Shown piece by piece: positions 23,793-31,781 of a DNA stretch of 64,000 nucleotides. The notes under the pieces are model-generated. The model ran no database searches. It worked only from the letters and a program-made list of their open reading frames with translations, and had not been told where the DNA came from. The position numbers and the translations under genes are program-made. Each line of letters starts with the position of its first letter. Position 1 is the first letter of the stretch. This DNA is from a virus, in IMG/VR virus record IMGVR_UViG_3300043418_000114, positions 186,001 to 250,000 of that record; one strand, given 5' to 3'.

Positions 23793-23818
23793 AAAAAATA
23801 GGGACTTTCGCCCCTAGT
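23793..23818 (-). terminator. Rho-independent terminator (minus strand)
   Basis: On the minus strand AGGGG-CGAAAG-TCCCT followed by ATTTTTT. It separates the unit starting at 24390 from the gene at 23761, which has its own late-type promoter. Confidence 0.75.
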
Positions 23819-23869
23819 ACTGGTTACGAGTTCCAGTGCCACTCAATCTTTGTGGTCGGTTACTATTAT

Positions 23870-24076
23870 TTAATCAGATTTGTGTGACAGGCGTGTGACA
23901 ATCTCACGTAATCTTTCGATTTCAGTTGCCGCCTCGTCCAATAAGTTAGCAATTTTGTCCGGTTTGCCTTCTGTTACAGCGAGTCGTCCTGGAATCTGGC
24001 GTCTGATTTCAGCCCGTTTTCTCAGTCTGAATACTAGACTTTGCTCCGCAACTGGTAAATGTGATTCGTCTTTCAT
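23870..24076 (-). CDS. Small basic helical protein
   Basis: 68 aa from the ATG overlapping the upstream TGA. LVFRLRKRAEIRRQIPGRLAVTEGKPDKIANLLDEAATEIERLREIVTRLSHKSD: basic first half and a heptad-like second half, a layout common in phages. Function unknown. Confidence 0.7.
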   Translation of the reverse strand: MKDESHLPVAEQSLVFRLRKRAEIRRQIPGRLAVTEGKPDKIANLLDEAATEIERLREIVTRLSHKSD

Positions 24077-24390
24077 CGTTTGAGTTCCTCCCATACTTCC
24101 TGTCGCTCACTGTCGTAAATTCGGTGCAATACAACTAACCAGTTGTATAAGAAAAAGATTACAGGATTAGCAAGTAGGATGTAGAGCCAAAATTGATCCG
24201 GGCGTCCGCCTGATAGTCCAACTATTACTAATGCGCCGACAATAAACTGAGCAATGCCCAGTAAAAACGTGAGGACAATTGCCGCAAACATTTCATCTTC
24301 AATTATATCACGATAACCTTCAATCATGCCATAATTACTGTCGAATAATCGAAATTGAATTCTCTTTAAAATCCATACTATAAAATTCAT
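24073..24390 (-). CDS. Small membrane protein
   Basis: 105 aa with hydrophobic segments at about 33-58 and 66-88 and charged ends. Coupled to its downstream gene. Function unknown. Confidence 0.7.
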   Translation of the reverse strand: MNFIVWILKRIQFRLFDSNYGMIEGYRDIIEDEMFAAIVLTFLLGIAQFIVGALVIVGLSGGRPDQFWLYILLANPVIFFLYNWLVVLHRIYDSERQEVWEELKR

Positions 24391-24399
24391 ATCAACTCC

Positions 24400-24738
24400 T
24401 TAAAATGGGATATCGTCATCCCAGCTAGCTGGATATTCAACTGGCTTAGGCTTAGGCGCTACGTAGTTTTCATCATGGAAGTTATCGAATACTTCTTGGT
24501 AACCACCACTCCAATCACTAACACTACGCAACCTGTCTTGATTATCACACAAGATTTCAACCTTGTCTAAGCTAGAGTAGTCACCGCTAGGGCAGTCATG
24601 AACCGTGACATACCCATCAATGTATGTACCGTTCCAACGACCATTGACCACATGAAAGTCAAAATGGGTGGGACTGTATTCTTGCTCGACATTAACAAGC
24701 AAACTTGGTTTATCTTTTGTACCTAACATTAGTCTCAT
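24400..24738 (-). CDS. Protein with an SSB-like acidic C-terminal tip
   Basis: 112 aa. The body has strands (SLLVNVEQEYS, TYIDGYVTVHD) and no OB-fold SSB signature, but the last residues are PASWDDDIPF, the same DDDIPF tip by which bacterial SSB binds repair and replication proteins. A decoy or recruiter of host SSB-binding proteins is a reasonable inference; the rest of the function is unknown. Confidence 0.75.
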   Translation of the reverse strand: MRLMLGTKDKPSLLVNVEQEYSPTHFDFHVVNGRWNGTYIDGYVTVHDCPSGDYSSLDKVEILCDNQDRLRSVSDWSGGYQEVFDNFHDENYVAPKPKPVEYPASWDDDIPF

Positions 24739-24944
24739 TCTTCAACTCCGAAATGTTCTTTAATCCTGTGTTCAATCTTTACTGCTACATCGGCATTGAG
24801 TTCTGCCTTGTCCCACATGTCATACGGAACACGGATACATTCCCGAACAATCAACTCGGCGAACTTTTTAGAATTAAACCAAGGTGGACCATATTGTTTC
24901 GGCTCCCAGCATTGCGCTTCAAGTTCTTGAATTCGTTCGTTCAT
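24735..24944 (-). CDS. MNERI-family small phage protein
   Basis: 69 aa: MNERIQELEAQC, KKFAELIVREC, and IKEHFGVEE at the end, the complete consensus of the family. Coupled by ATGA to both sides. Function unknown. Confidence 0.78.
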   Translation of the reverse strand: MNERIQELEAQCWEPKQYGPPWFNSKKFAELIVRECIRVPYDMWDKAELNADVAVKIEHRIKEHFGVEE

Positions 24945-25282
24945 TCGTCATCCTCGTTATAGAAAACTTTGGTATGGTCAGTGATGTTGTAACCACTTAA
25001 ATTTAGTCGGCTTCTTGCAGGAATATCACCACGTACATATTCGTACTTGATAAACTTACCCAACTTGGCATCAATCTCAGCTACAGTACATCCATGCCAT
25101 CCTCTGCCAAGAATGTATTTTACTTTCACCCATTTGACATTGTTTTCAGGTGCACCGGTATAGCAACTTTGAAAACTGTAATAGTCACTATGTCCACCAT
25201 TCATGCTCATAAGAGACAGAGGACGACACCAATCTTCTGGATCAACTGTGTCATTGGCTTCAAGTAATTGCAGTGTTATCAT
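24941..25282 (-). CDS. Hypothetical phage protein
   Basis: 113 aa with EDWCRPLSLMSMNGGHSDYYSFQSCY and VKYILGRGWHGCTVAEIDAKLGKF; mixed beta and loops. Function unknown. Confidence 0.7.
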   Translation of the reverse strand: MITLQLLEANDTVDPEDWCRPLSLMSMNGGHSDYYSFQSCYTGAPENNVKWVKVKYILGRGWHGCTVAEIDAKLGKFIKYEYVRGDIPARSRLNLSGYNITDHTKVFYNEDDE

Positions 25283-25542
25283 TTAACTACCCTTAATGTT
25301 GTTGGGTCTTCCCTACGCTTGTGCATTTCACACATACCATGACCCTTTTCAAAGAACACGATTGCTGGCATATCTGGCACAGTACAGCCATATCCAATCA
25401 CAGTAGTGATGGATGATTTCGTAGCTAGACTTTTGTTCCAGGGATGACCTACGATGGCACGATGATACTTGCAGTTACAACAGCAACTGCCACTACTGTT
25501 GCCGTCTTCTTCTCGCCATCCCTCGAAGCATAATTCTAGCAT
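25279..25542 (-). CDS. Cys-rich, probable zinc-binding phage protein
   Basis: 87 aa: CFEGWREEDGNSSGSCCCNCKYH and, later, GYGCTVPDM...GMCEMHKRR. At least seven Cys plus His in metal-site-like spacing. Similar Cys-rich proteins are frequent in T4-type phages. Function unknown. Confidence 0.75.
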   Translation of the reverse strand: MLELCFEGWREEDGNSSGSCCCNCKYHRAIVGHPWNKSLATKSSITTVIGYGCTVPDMPAIVFFEKGHGMCEMHKRREDPTTLRVVK

Positions 25543-26051
25543 ACTTTACTTTCGTCAATCTTTTCGCACAACGATTCGTACTGTTTAAAACTTACTCCGA
25601 GTGCTTCTAGCCATTTGGTAAAATAACGATCCAGTTCATTGCTTCTGGCATGTTTTCCATAATGATATGTAGCGAAGTCCTTCAGGTTCTGTACCTTATC
25701 AGCAATCAGCATTTCATTGACTTCAAGAATAGGACTCAATTTCAATGGATAATCTGTATCAATCTTGTCGCTTAGATATGCATTGGCAATGTTACGATAT
25801 TCCATCGTTAGGAGCAATACATGTGGCTCAACAAAGGAAGCCATATAGTAGTTCTCTTGCAGGTCTTCATCTGCCTGAAACAATGGATGCAAACAGAATG
25901 CCTTCTTGGTTGTTTCTACTGCACCGATTTCTTTTAGAATAATCAAGCCTTCGTTGATGTGATTAATCAGAGGGACCTGACTGCGCTTGGCAACACGGTC
26001 GCCATAGTGCTTGGCAATCAACTTGTATTCGACAGAATTTTTGATACTCAT
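25536..26051 (-). CDS. Conserved phage protein, HD-like fold possible
   Basis: 171 aa, mostly helical. VPLINHINEGLIILKEIGAVETTKKAFCLHPLFQADEDL is the conserved core; the His/Asp placement resembles small HD-type helical proteins of T4-like phages, but a complete HD metal site is not certain. Function unknown; nucleotide hydrolase activity is only a possibility. Confidence 0.68.
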   Translation of the reverse strand: MSIKNSVEYKLIAKHYGDRVAKRSQVPLINHINEGLIILKEIGAVETTKKAFCLHPLFQADEDLQENYYMASFVEPHVLLLTMEYRNIANAYLSDKIDTDYPLKLSPILEVNEMLIADKVQNLKDFATYHYGKHARSNELDRYFTKWLEALGVSFKQYESLCEKIDESKVC

Positions 26052-26155
26052 GTTACCACCCTATATCGTGAGTGCGGATACGTTTCAACAAGCCATTCTA
26101 ACAGGTCTTCGCTGTATGGCAATCTGATTGAATCATATTTGTTTGTGATGTACAT
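26048..26155 (-). CDS. Tiny possible protein after a terminator
   Basis: 35 aa (MYITNKYDSIRLPYSEDLLEWLVE... RVVT), ATGA-coupled to the next gene. The ATG directly follows the T-run of the terminator at 26155-26184 and has no Shine-Dalgarno, so it would be translated only from readthrough RNA. Weak call. Confidence 0.4.
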   Translation of the reverse strand: MYITNKYDSIRLPYSEDLLEWLVETYPHSRYRVVT

Positions 26156-26184
26156 AAAAGAAAAGGGCGAACAAGTCGCCCTCT
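26155..26184 (-). terminator. Rho-independent terminator (minus strand)
   Basis: Minus strand AGGGCGA-CTTGT-TCGCCCT followed by TTTCTTTT; ends the single-gene unit from the promoter at 26707. Confidence 0.9.
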
Positions 26185-26200
26185 CACATGGGAGCAACTG

Positions 26201-26626
26201 TTATGCAGTTTGTGTTTCGGCAGTGTCTGCTTCTTGAGTAGTGGCAGTAGCACGTGCTTTGATTGCGTCAAGAGAGAGTTCAACCTTGACTTCTTTTTGC
26301 TTTGCAGGCTTGGCGGTACGCTCAGAGAGAGCTTCTTGAATAGTTGCCTGATCTGCGGGAGATTGGAAATCTGCATGTTGAGCCAAGAAAGCAAGTGCTT
26401 GCTCTTTAGTCATTGCGTTAGGCAATTCGACCAGGTCAACACGTTTGCTGTCCAGGAAGCCATCACCACGACCACCCAGATCATAAGAGACACCGATCTT
26501 GCGATCAGAGGACAGAGTTTTCACAAGACGGATCATGTCGTTACCATAGCGAACTTTGGTAACAGTGACATTCTCGCGAGAGTGAGTAGTAATACCAGCA
26601 ACAGTAAAAAGTTTAGAAGTAGACAT
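26201..26626 (-). CDS. Conserved early phage protein
   Basis: 141 aa from ATG 26626, the first gene behind its own strong promoter and terminator: a monocistronic unit, suggesting high expression. LFTVAGITTHSRENVTVTKVRYGNDMIRLVK and VDLVELPNAMTKEQALAFLAQH are typical of a widespread phage family; the last ~40 residues are low-complexity Ala/Thr/Glu/Lys. Function unknown. Confidence 0.75.
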   Translation of the reverse strand: MSTSKLFTVAGITTHSRENVTVTKVRYGNDMIRLVKTLSSDRKIGVSYDLGGRGDGFLDSKRVDLVELPNAMTKEQALAFLAQHADFQSPADQATIQEALSERTAKPAKQKEVKVELSLDAIKARATATTQEADTAETQTA

Positions 26627-26706
26627 ATATTTCTCTTTCAAGATAACACCTGAGATTAAAATATCGTAATTGCTGTCAGGCACCACAATCACGACTTGGA
26701 ATAATT

Positions 26707-26735
26707 AGTATAAGTGGAACGGTATCAAATGTCAA
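26707..26735 (-). promoter_or_regulatory. Sigma-70 type promoter
   Basis: TTGACA (26735-26730), 17-bp spacer, TATACT (26712-26707) on the minus strand; ~75-nt leader before the gene at 26626. Confidence 0.85.
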
Positions 26736-26752
26736 CAGTATCTTACCAGAAA

Positions 26753-27823
26753 TTAAACCATTTTGTATCCAACGGAAAACTTCATTGCATTTTTGTAGCT
26801 TTCCAGCAACACAATGCGTTGATCTTCACTAGGAACTGTGTTAGATTTCAACGGAGACAAGTCAATATTAAAACTTTTGCTTACATCTTCGATATTGCAA
26901 TCTGGATGAATTAATGGCAAGCAATCATTATAGATTGATTCAATGAATCTGTAATTGGAGAAACAATGAGAATCGTAGCTAGGCAACATGAACGTAAACT
27001 TAGAACGTTTCACTTTGTCAAGGTACTCATTCCCTGGAATATGTGAGTTCTCGCCAGTGAATTCATTTTTGCAATACACGTTTGCGACCTTGAATTGACT
27101 AGCAATATTATTGACATATTCTGGATAATGTTCACGACCGCTATCATCTAGAATTGTATATCCAAACGTGAAGTCGTAGCACTTGTCTACTGCTTCCTCG
27201 AATAGTGGATTCTGCTTCGCTTCAAAATAATATTGCAGACTATCTAATCGATTCGCGTTGTACTTAGGAATGTCGTATCCGTGATACAGATAGAAGTTGT
27301 CGCCAACAGCAACGTCCGTATGAAATAAGTCACAACTCATTTCATTTGGATCATATGCCATTTCATGCAGAGGAATTCCATACTCACGATGTGCTTTCAA
27401 CATAGCAAGAATGTTGGTCAAGTGAGTGCCGAGAGATTCAAACTTGATCTGTCCACCATCATGTGGGAAAACACCCTTACGCTTTTGGTGACGACCGATA
27501 TTGCTATTGTGAAAATCTAGTCCACCAATGATATACAAGGCATCGTAGTCCTTCAAGAATGCTGGGTTAATATCGTTGTAGATATCAATCCACTTGTCAA
27601 ACTTTTTTGCCTCGTTATCGTAGTATAGACGATAGCTATCATTCATTTCATTGATGCGAATCATTGAATGCTGTTCGATCAACTTCTTTGATGCGGGTGA
27701 TTTCTTACTAGTGAGTAAATCGATTTGATCGTGGTGATGTTTCAGAATAGTGAAGTGGCGACAGATGTTCGGGCCTTCTCGACCATCAATCGCACGTGTT
27801 GTATAAAATAGACATTTTGACAT
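26753..27823 (-). CDS. Putative glycosyltransferase
   Basis: 356 aa. KVKRSKFTFMLPSYDSHCFSNYRFIESIYNDCLPLIHPDCNIEDV resembles the C-terminal donor-binding part of exostosin-like/GT1-like glycosyltransferases. The N-terminal half has ALYIIGGLDFHNSNIGRHQKRK and PLHEMAYDPNEMSCDLFHTD. Probably glycosylates DNA, protein or surface sugar; family assignment is tentative. Confidence 0.6.
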   Translation of the reverse strand: MSKCLFYTTRAIDGREGPNICRHFTILKHHHDQIDLLTSKKSPASKKLIEQHSMIRINEMNDSYRLYYDNEAKKFDKWIDIYNDINPAFLKDYDALYIIGGLDFHNSNIGRHQKRKGVFPHDGGQIKFESLGTHLTNILAMLKAHREYGIPLHEMAYDPNEMSCDLFHTDVAVGDNFYLYHGYDIPKYNANRLDSLQYYFEAKQNPLFEEAVDKCYDFTFGYTILDDSGREHYPEYVNNIASQFKVANVYCKNEFTGENSHIPGNEYLDKVKRSKFTFMLPSYDSHCFSNYRFIESIYNDCLPLIHPDCNIEDVSKSFNIDLSPLKSNTVPSEDQRIVLLESYKNAMKFSVGYKMV

Positions 27824-27827
27824 ACTG

Positions 27828-27980
27828 TTACTTATAGTGGTCGAACCACTGAAAACTAATTCTTCGCCAAGGCTGATACCATGTGAAATAGCCGCCAGTC
27901 AAGTGGACCATACGAACCCCAAACTTTCCAATCTGGAGTTCGTATGCAGTAGCGCCTTTAATACAGCCAATGTAAATCAT
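27828..27980 (-). CDS. Small aromatic-rich protein
   Basis: 50 aa (MIYIGCIKGATAYELQIGKFGVRMV... FDHYK) with HLTGGYFTWYQPWRRISFQWF near the C-terminus. Its ATG overlaps the upstream stop and AGGTGG in the upstream LRW codons is the ribosome site. Function unknown. Confidence 0.6.
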   Translation of the reverse strand: MIYIGCIKGATAYELQIGKFGVRMVHLTGGYFTWYQPWRRISFQWFDHYK

Positions 27981-28156
27981 GCCCACCTCAATTGATATAA
28001 GGTATATTGAATATCAGTTAGCCTCAACCCATACTTTCCAGTACTGGGTTGGTGGGTAGATTTATAGTCATCATTCCACACTGCCCTGCACCAAGCGTGT
28101 ATTTCTTGATATGCAGGTACACGAAGGTGTCTCAAATCAACATATGTTAGATGCAC
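27977..28156 (-). CDS. Isolated LRW-tail family member
   Basis: 59 aa from a GTG at 28156 with GAAGGA 7 nt upstream, right after the RNA-ligase stop. AYQEIHAWCRAVWNDDYK and the ending TLYQLRWA match the 14-19 kb array, showing the family extends beyond it. Function unknown. Confidence 0.62.
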   Translation of the reverse strand: MHLTYVDLRHLRVPAYQEIHAWCRAVWNDDYKSTHQPSTGKYGLRLTDIQYTLYQLRWA

Positions 28157-28157
28157 T

Positions 28158-29063
28158 TCAATTTCCTTCTACAAAGTTACGAACCCATGCTAAACGAGCT
28201 TGCTCGTCCATAGCAGTGTACTCAACAATGTTGGCACGAATAGCGTCAACAAGTGGATAATACTCCTCGTCTAGGTTTTGCTTGATATCTTTGTTCATAT
28301 CAACCAATTTATCTGTACGAGGATTACGTGCTACCCACTTAGAGGTCAAGTAGTAAGGACTCTTGATCTTGGAGCTAACTCCATCTTGTGTATAGAACAC
28401 ATAGCCTTCATGCTTACATTCCTTGACTAAGTTCTTTAGTTGAGCCAGATTAGTTGTTACACTTTCTGGTACAAAACAGTTGAACATTGCGCCAAGTTCT
28501 TTCAACATGAAAACATCATGACCTACCTTAGAACCCCATGCGTTCTCACGATGACCCAAGATGTACATACCTGGCTTTTCAATCACGATATGTGGATCGT
28601 TAGGATGTACGCACTCAAACATGAAAGTCATGTCACGGCAGTCGTCACCCATGAGTGCCATTTGCCAGTCTGTCCAAGGCATGTGCTTTAGCATCATTTC
28701 TTTTGCCATGGTAACAAAATCACTGTCAGTAGAACCAGTAGTAGATACCAATACATCGCCATTGTGCCAAGTCACTGAAACCATAAAGCCATTGACCTTA
28801 CGGAAAGCAGTCACTTGAGTATCATCGGACAACACAGGTGCTTCTTTTTCGATACCATAATTGTAGATTTTTGTGAATGGATATGCAACTAGGTTGAAAT
28901 CCTTGTCAACAATCGTACCACGGCATTCAGCAATGTAGTCGTTCCACAAGTTATCGTAGAACACTTTCTTCTTGTACTTTAACACATAGATGCCGTCGCC
29001 AGCCTCTTTCATGTTCACAAGGCCAGAAGTCTCTACGTAGTTTTTCAATTCATCTTTAAACAT
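28158..29063 (-). CDS. T4 Rnl1-like RNA ligase
   Basis: 301 aa from ATG 29063 (an ATG at 29075 is the alternative). Nucleotidyltransferase motifs are in order: FRKVNGF (motif I, catalytic Lys; the usual KxDG reads KVNG), ECRGTIV just before it, TFMFECVHPND (III), HEGYVFYT (IV) and KIKSPYY (V). Joins 5'-phosphate and 3'-OH RNA ends; in T4 it repairs cleaved tRNA with polynucleotide kinase. The kinase-like gene at 31308 is a possible partner. Confidence 0.88.
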   Translation of the reverse strand: MFKDELKNYVETSGLVNMKEAGDGIYVLKYKKKVFYDNLWNDYIAECRGTIVDKDFNLVAYPFTKIYNYGIEKEAPVLSDDTQVTAFRKVNGFMVSVTWHNGDVLVSTTGSTDSDFVTMAKEMMLKHMPWTDWQMALMGDDCRDMTFMFECVHPNDPHIVIEKPGMYILGHRENAWGSKVGHDVFMLKELGAMFNCFVPESVTTNLAQLKNLVKECKHEGYVFYTQDGVSSKIKSPYYLTSKWVARNPRTDKLVDMNKDIKQNLDEEYYPLVDAIRANIVEYTAMDEQARLAWVRNFVEGN

Positions 29064-29262
29064 CTTTAGTTCCATTTTGTTGAAGACTAGATACGTATTT
29101 TACATCATACCATCCAATTGAGCAATACTTTCTATCAAGTATTTCTGCTTGCAGACGTTTGCCGTTGTCATATTTGACAGAAAGCAACACATATCCATCT
29201 TCACCTTTTTTGCCATCAAGTAGCACAAATTCGCCAATGTCTTGTAGAGTAATTGCAGTCAT
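29056..29262 (-). CDS. Small beta-rich phage protein
   Basis: 68 aa: LQDIGEFVLLDGKKGEDGYVLLSVKYDNGKRLQAEILDRKYCSIGWYDVKYV, the strand pattern of a small barrel. Overlaps the RNA-ligase start. Function unknown. Confidence 0.72.
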   Translation of the reverse strand: MTAITLQDIGEFVLLDGKKGEDGYVLLSVKYDNGKRLQAEILDRKYCSIGWYDVKYVSSLQQNGTKDV

Positions 29263-29265
29263 TCC

Positions 29266-29463
29266 TCAACTCCGAAAATGTTCCTCTACACGATACGATA
29301 GTGTTCCAGTATCTTCTCCACGGTTGTTGCGAAGTATAGTCTGAAATTCTTCCACCATCAACTCGGCGAACTTTTCCAAGTACCACGCTGGAATATTCAT
29401 GGTATGAGTGGTTGAACCGTGATGTGTTGCCTGTTCAGCAAGTTGCTTAATTCGTTCGTTCAT
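29266..29463 (-). CDS. MNERI-family small phage protein
   Basis: 65 aa: MNERIKQLAEQATHHG, YLEKFAELMVEEF, YRVEEHFRS. One of four family copies within 30 kb. Function unknown. Confidence 0.78.
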   Translation of the reverse strand: MNERIKQLAEQATHHGSTTHTMNIPAWYLEKFAELMVEEFQTILRNNRGEDTGTLSYRVEEHFRS

Positions 29464-29732
29464 TTCACAATCTCCACTCGACCTTCGTCGATCATTTTAT
29501 CCCACGCTTGGCAACGATATCCGTTGCAAAAACTTTTGTACACTGTACCGTCTTTTTTGATTTTCTCAAAATTGTAGCTTTGACGGCGAGGGTCTTCTTT
29601 GTCTTTGCCGTAGCAGAATGGGGCCCAGATATGTTTCACACGATACAACCCAGTCTTCCAGTCATCACATTTGTGAATACCTGGAATAGTTTCATTCAGT
29701 TTTACAACATCACCGACTTTGAGTTTGAACAT
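29460..29732 (-). CDS. Small conserved phage protein
   Basis: 90 aa; FKLKVGDVVKLNETIPGIHKCDDWKTGLYRVKHIW then NGYRCQAWDKMIDEGRVEIVK. Barrel-like N-terminus; function unknown. Confidence 0.74.
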   Translation of the reverse strand: MFKLKVGDVVKLNETIPGIHKCDDWKTGLYRVKHIWAPFCYGKDKEDPRRQSYNFEKIKKDGTVYKSFCNGYRCQAWDKMIDEGRVEIVK

Positions 29733-29989
29733 TACTTTGCTCCTAGTTTAGCTATCATACGTTGTTGTGCAATGAACAGTGCCTTGGCTTGGTCTTCGTT
29801 ATTGATTCTTTGTGCCTTGGCGGCATCACGATATTCAATAACTAGATCAGCACAGATTGTAACACATTCCCGAATAAGCAACTCGGCAAACTTCTCAAGA
29901 TGCGGCGCGATGCACAATTCAGTGCCGTATTCCAGATGATACTCTGGAATTTTAGCCTTTTCTGCAAGTTCTTTAAATTGTTTGTTCAT
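29732..29989 (-). CDS. MNERI-family-related protein
   Basis: 85 aa: MNKQFKELAEKAKIPEY, HLEKFAELLIREC, then a longer helical tail IEYRDAAKAQRINNEDQAKALFIAQQRMIAKLGAK in place of the KEHFGVE ending. Function unknown. Confidence 0.75.
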   Translation of the reverse strand: MNKQFKELAEKAKIPEYHLEYGTELCIAPHLEKFAELLIRECVTICADLVIEYRDAAKAQRINNEDQAKALFIAQQRMIAKLGAK

Positions 29990-30222
29990 TATTCAACTCC
30001 GAAATGTTCTTTGATTCTGTCTTTAACAACTTGGGAAATATTGCCATTTATACCATCTTCACGAGTATACCAAACCTGATCTATACATTCCCGAACAATC
30101 AGCTGGGCGTGTTTACCAGCGGCAATGGCATAGTAAATGTCATTGTATCTGCGTTCAGCAGGCACAACGCTGTCTGCATATTCAATAGCCTGCATGTACA
30201 GTTCTTGAATTCGTTCGCTCAT
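29989..30222 (-). CDS. MNERI-family small phage protein
   Basis: 77 aa from ATG 30222: MSERIQELYMQAIEYADSVV, KHAQLIVRECIDQV, VKDRIKEHFGVE. Adjacent to two other copies, indicating tandem duplication. Function unknown. Confidence 0.76.
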   Translation of the reverse strand: MSERIQELYMQAIEYADSVVPAERRYNDIYYAIAAGKHAQLIVRECIDQVWYTREDGINGNISQVVKDRIKEHFGVE

Positions 30223-30226
30223 AATA

Positions 30227-30445
30227 TTACCGTTGAGTAAAAAGTCGGTCATCCACAAACAGCGTATACTCATGCTCTGCTATTCCGGGAATAGGATCGG
30301 AGACACTGATCATTACTTTGAGTTTCTTTCCTAGAAAGAAGTCAATCAATGTATGCAGGTCTTCTTCTACAACAGCATTATGCTGATATCCGTATTGCTC
30401 AAGTTTAACTGAGCCTGCCCAAGAGAAAATTAAAACTTTGTTCAT
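30227..30445 (-). CDS. Small hypothetical phage protein
   Basis: 72 aa from ATG 30445; MNKVLIFSWAGSVKLEQYGYQHNAVVEEDLHTLIDFFLGKK then PIPGIAEHEYTLFVDD. Alpha/beta. Function unknown. Confidence 0.68.
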   Translation of the reverse strand: MNKVLIFSWAGSVKLEQYGYQHNAVVEEDLHTLIDFFLGKKLKVMISVSDPIPGIAEHEYTLFVDDRLFTQR

Positions 30446-30446
30446 T

Positions 30447-30878
30447 TTACAGTCCAAGTAGTTCACGTTCTTCGTCACTAAGCAGTTCATTTACCTTACG
30501 TTGAGCTTCACGCTTAACTTCTAGTCGGCGTTGTGCTTCTCGTTGTTCTTCTTCAAGTTGATCAAGTTTCCATTCCAGACTATCTAAAGTGTCTTGAGTG
30601 TCAACATTCCAACTATAGCTAAGTTCATATTCGGAGTCATATCGTTCACGACTATTCTTCACCACGAACAATCCATTTCGCACTTTAAGATCCATGTCGT
30701 ATTGATTGTTCAGGCGCTCGAATGCCGCCATCAATCGCGCAGGATACTCACGAGCCTGCTCTGCCAAACGATTTACTTCTGCTTGACGTTCACGCTCTTG
30801 GCGTTCAGCTTTTGTTTCTTTTGCCATATCTTTTGCCCAGTTACGTGCGTCACGTTGTTTTGTAGTTTCACGTACCAT
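30447..30878 (-). CDS. Highly charged coiled-coil protein
   Basis: 143 aa: ETKAERQERERQAEVNRLAEQARE at the N-terminus, a short beta part KVRNGLFVVKNSRERYDSEYELSYSWN, and a second charged helix ending NELLSDEERELLGL. Nucleic-acid or protein scaffold possible; function unknown. Confidence 0.72.
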   Translation of the reverse strand: MVRETTKQRDARNWAKDMAKETKAERQERERQAEVNRLAEQAREYPARLMAAFERLNNQYDMDLKVRNGLFVVKNSRERYDSEYELSYSWNVDTQDTLDSLEWKLDQLEEEQREAQRRLEVKREAQRKVNELLSDEERELLGL

Positions 30879-30891
30879 TTTAGGCTCCTAG

Positions 30892-31242
30892 TTACATATA
30901 TTTCAATTCGTCCAGTGCTTCTGCATATGCAGATGCTTCATATTGTTCCATCAGATTGGAAGTAGGACTAGTGCTTTGTGCAGGATAACGTGCTTTGCTC
31001 ATAACACGATCAAGCAATGTTTCACGTGCCTGTTCGATTGTGCAAACTTCTTCGCCTTCGCGTGGAGTAAATGAATACACCAACATGGTAGCTACTTTCA
31101 ATCGTGCCGCATTGTGAAATGCATCGAGGCCCCAGCTAAGTGCGTGTGCAGGATCTTTATCCAAGGCTTCTTTGAATTTGTCGATTTTTGCTTGAGCTTG
31201 CTCGGCGATTGCGGTGAACTTCTTGAGTGCTTTGGCTGACAT
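30892..31242 (-). CDS. Helical early phage protein
   Basis: 116 aa from ATG 31242, 26 nt behind the -10 of a strong promoter. MSAKALKKFTAIAEQAQAKIDKFKEALDKDPAHALSWGLDAFHNAARLKVA then an acidic helix ATLLDRVMSKAR. Fully helical. Function unknown. Confidence 0.74.
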   Translation of the reverse strand: MSAKALKKFTAIAEQAQAKIDKFKEALDKDPAHALSWGLDAFHNAARLKVATMLVYSFTPREGEEVCTIEQARETLLDRVMSKARYPAQSTSPTSNLMEQYEASAYAEALDELKYM

Positions 31243-31273
31243 TTTGGGCTCCAGTGTGTTAAACAATGACTGT

Positions 31274-31302
31274 ATTATATGCCCAAAATGTTTTGTTGTC
31301 AA
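31274..31302 (-). promoter_or_regulatory. Sigma-70 type promoter
   Basis: TTGACA (31302-31297), 17-bp spacer with CATTTTGGGCA, TATAAT (31279-31274) on the minus strand. Confidence 0.87.
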
Positions 31303-31307
31303 CCGTT

Positions 31308-31772
31308 TTACTGAGCGTACCAGATTTCTTTGAAGCCTTCGTCTTCGGTAGGAGGATCGTAACTCTCAATCATGTTTTTCATCACATGCTCAGGAATGTT
31401 TTTGCCAACTCGTGAGTTCAATCGACGATCATGTTCTTCCTTCTCAGGAGTCTTAAAGACCACCGCGATAAACTCATAACCAGGCAACATATTGAACTTG
31501 CGTTCACGACTGCGAATGGTAGTAGAAGTCTGGTCCCAGATCACATCCAAGTTGTTTGCATGACAGACTGCCGCCTGATTAGCCATCAACTTAACAGCAA
31601 TAGGCATGTAGTCTTTGAACACTTCATTGTAAGTCTTGCCTTGGCGAACTGCCTCAGCTTCAACGAAATTGTCAGTAGAAACAACAGGCATGTCCTTGGT
31701 CCAATCTTGGTTCTTAATCCAAGTAGACTTGCCTGCGGCAGGCACACCAATCAACATATAACACTTAGGCAT
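31308..31772 (-). CDS. P-loop polynucleotide-kinase-like protein
   Basis: 154 aa. Walker A GVPAAGKST at residues 9-17; VVSTDNF and VIWDQTSTTIRSRERKF are the acceptor-side elements of T4 PNK-like 5'-kinase domains; DRRLNSRVGKNIPEHVMKNM is the lid region. Phosphorylates 5'-OH RNA or DNA ends, if the resemblance holds; the 3'-phosphatase domain of T4 PNK is missing. Together with the ligase at 28158 it could repair nicked tRNA. Confidence 0.78.
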   Translation of the reverse strand: MPKCYMLIGVPAAGKSTWIKNQDWTKDMPVVSTDNFVEAEAVRQGKTYNEVFKDYMPIAVKLMANQAAVCHANNLDVIWDQTSTTIRSRERKFNMLPGYEFIAVVFKTPEKEEHDRRLNSRVGKNIPEHVMKNMIESYDPPTEDEGFKEIWYAQ

Positions 31773-31781
31773 ATTTTCTCC

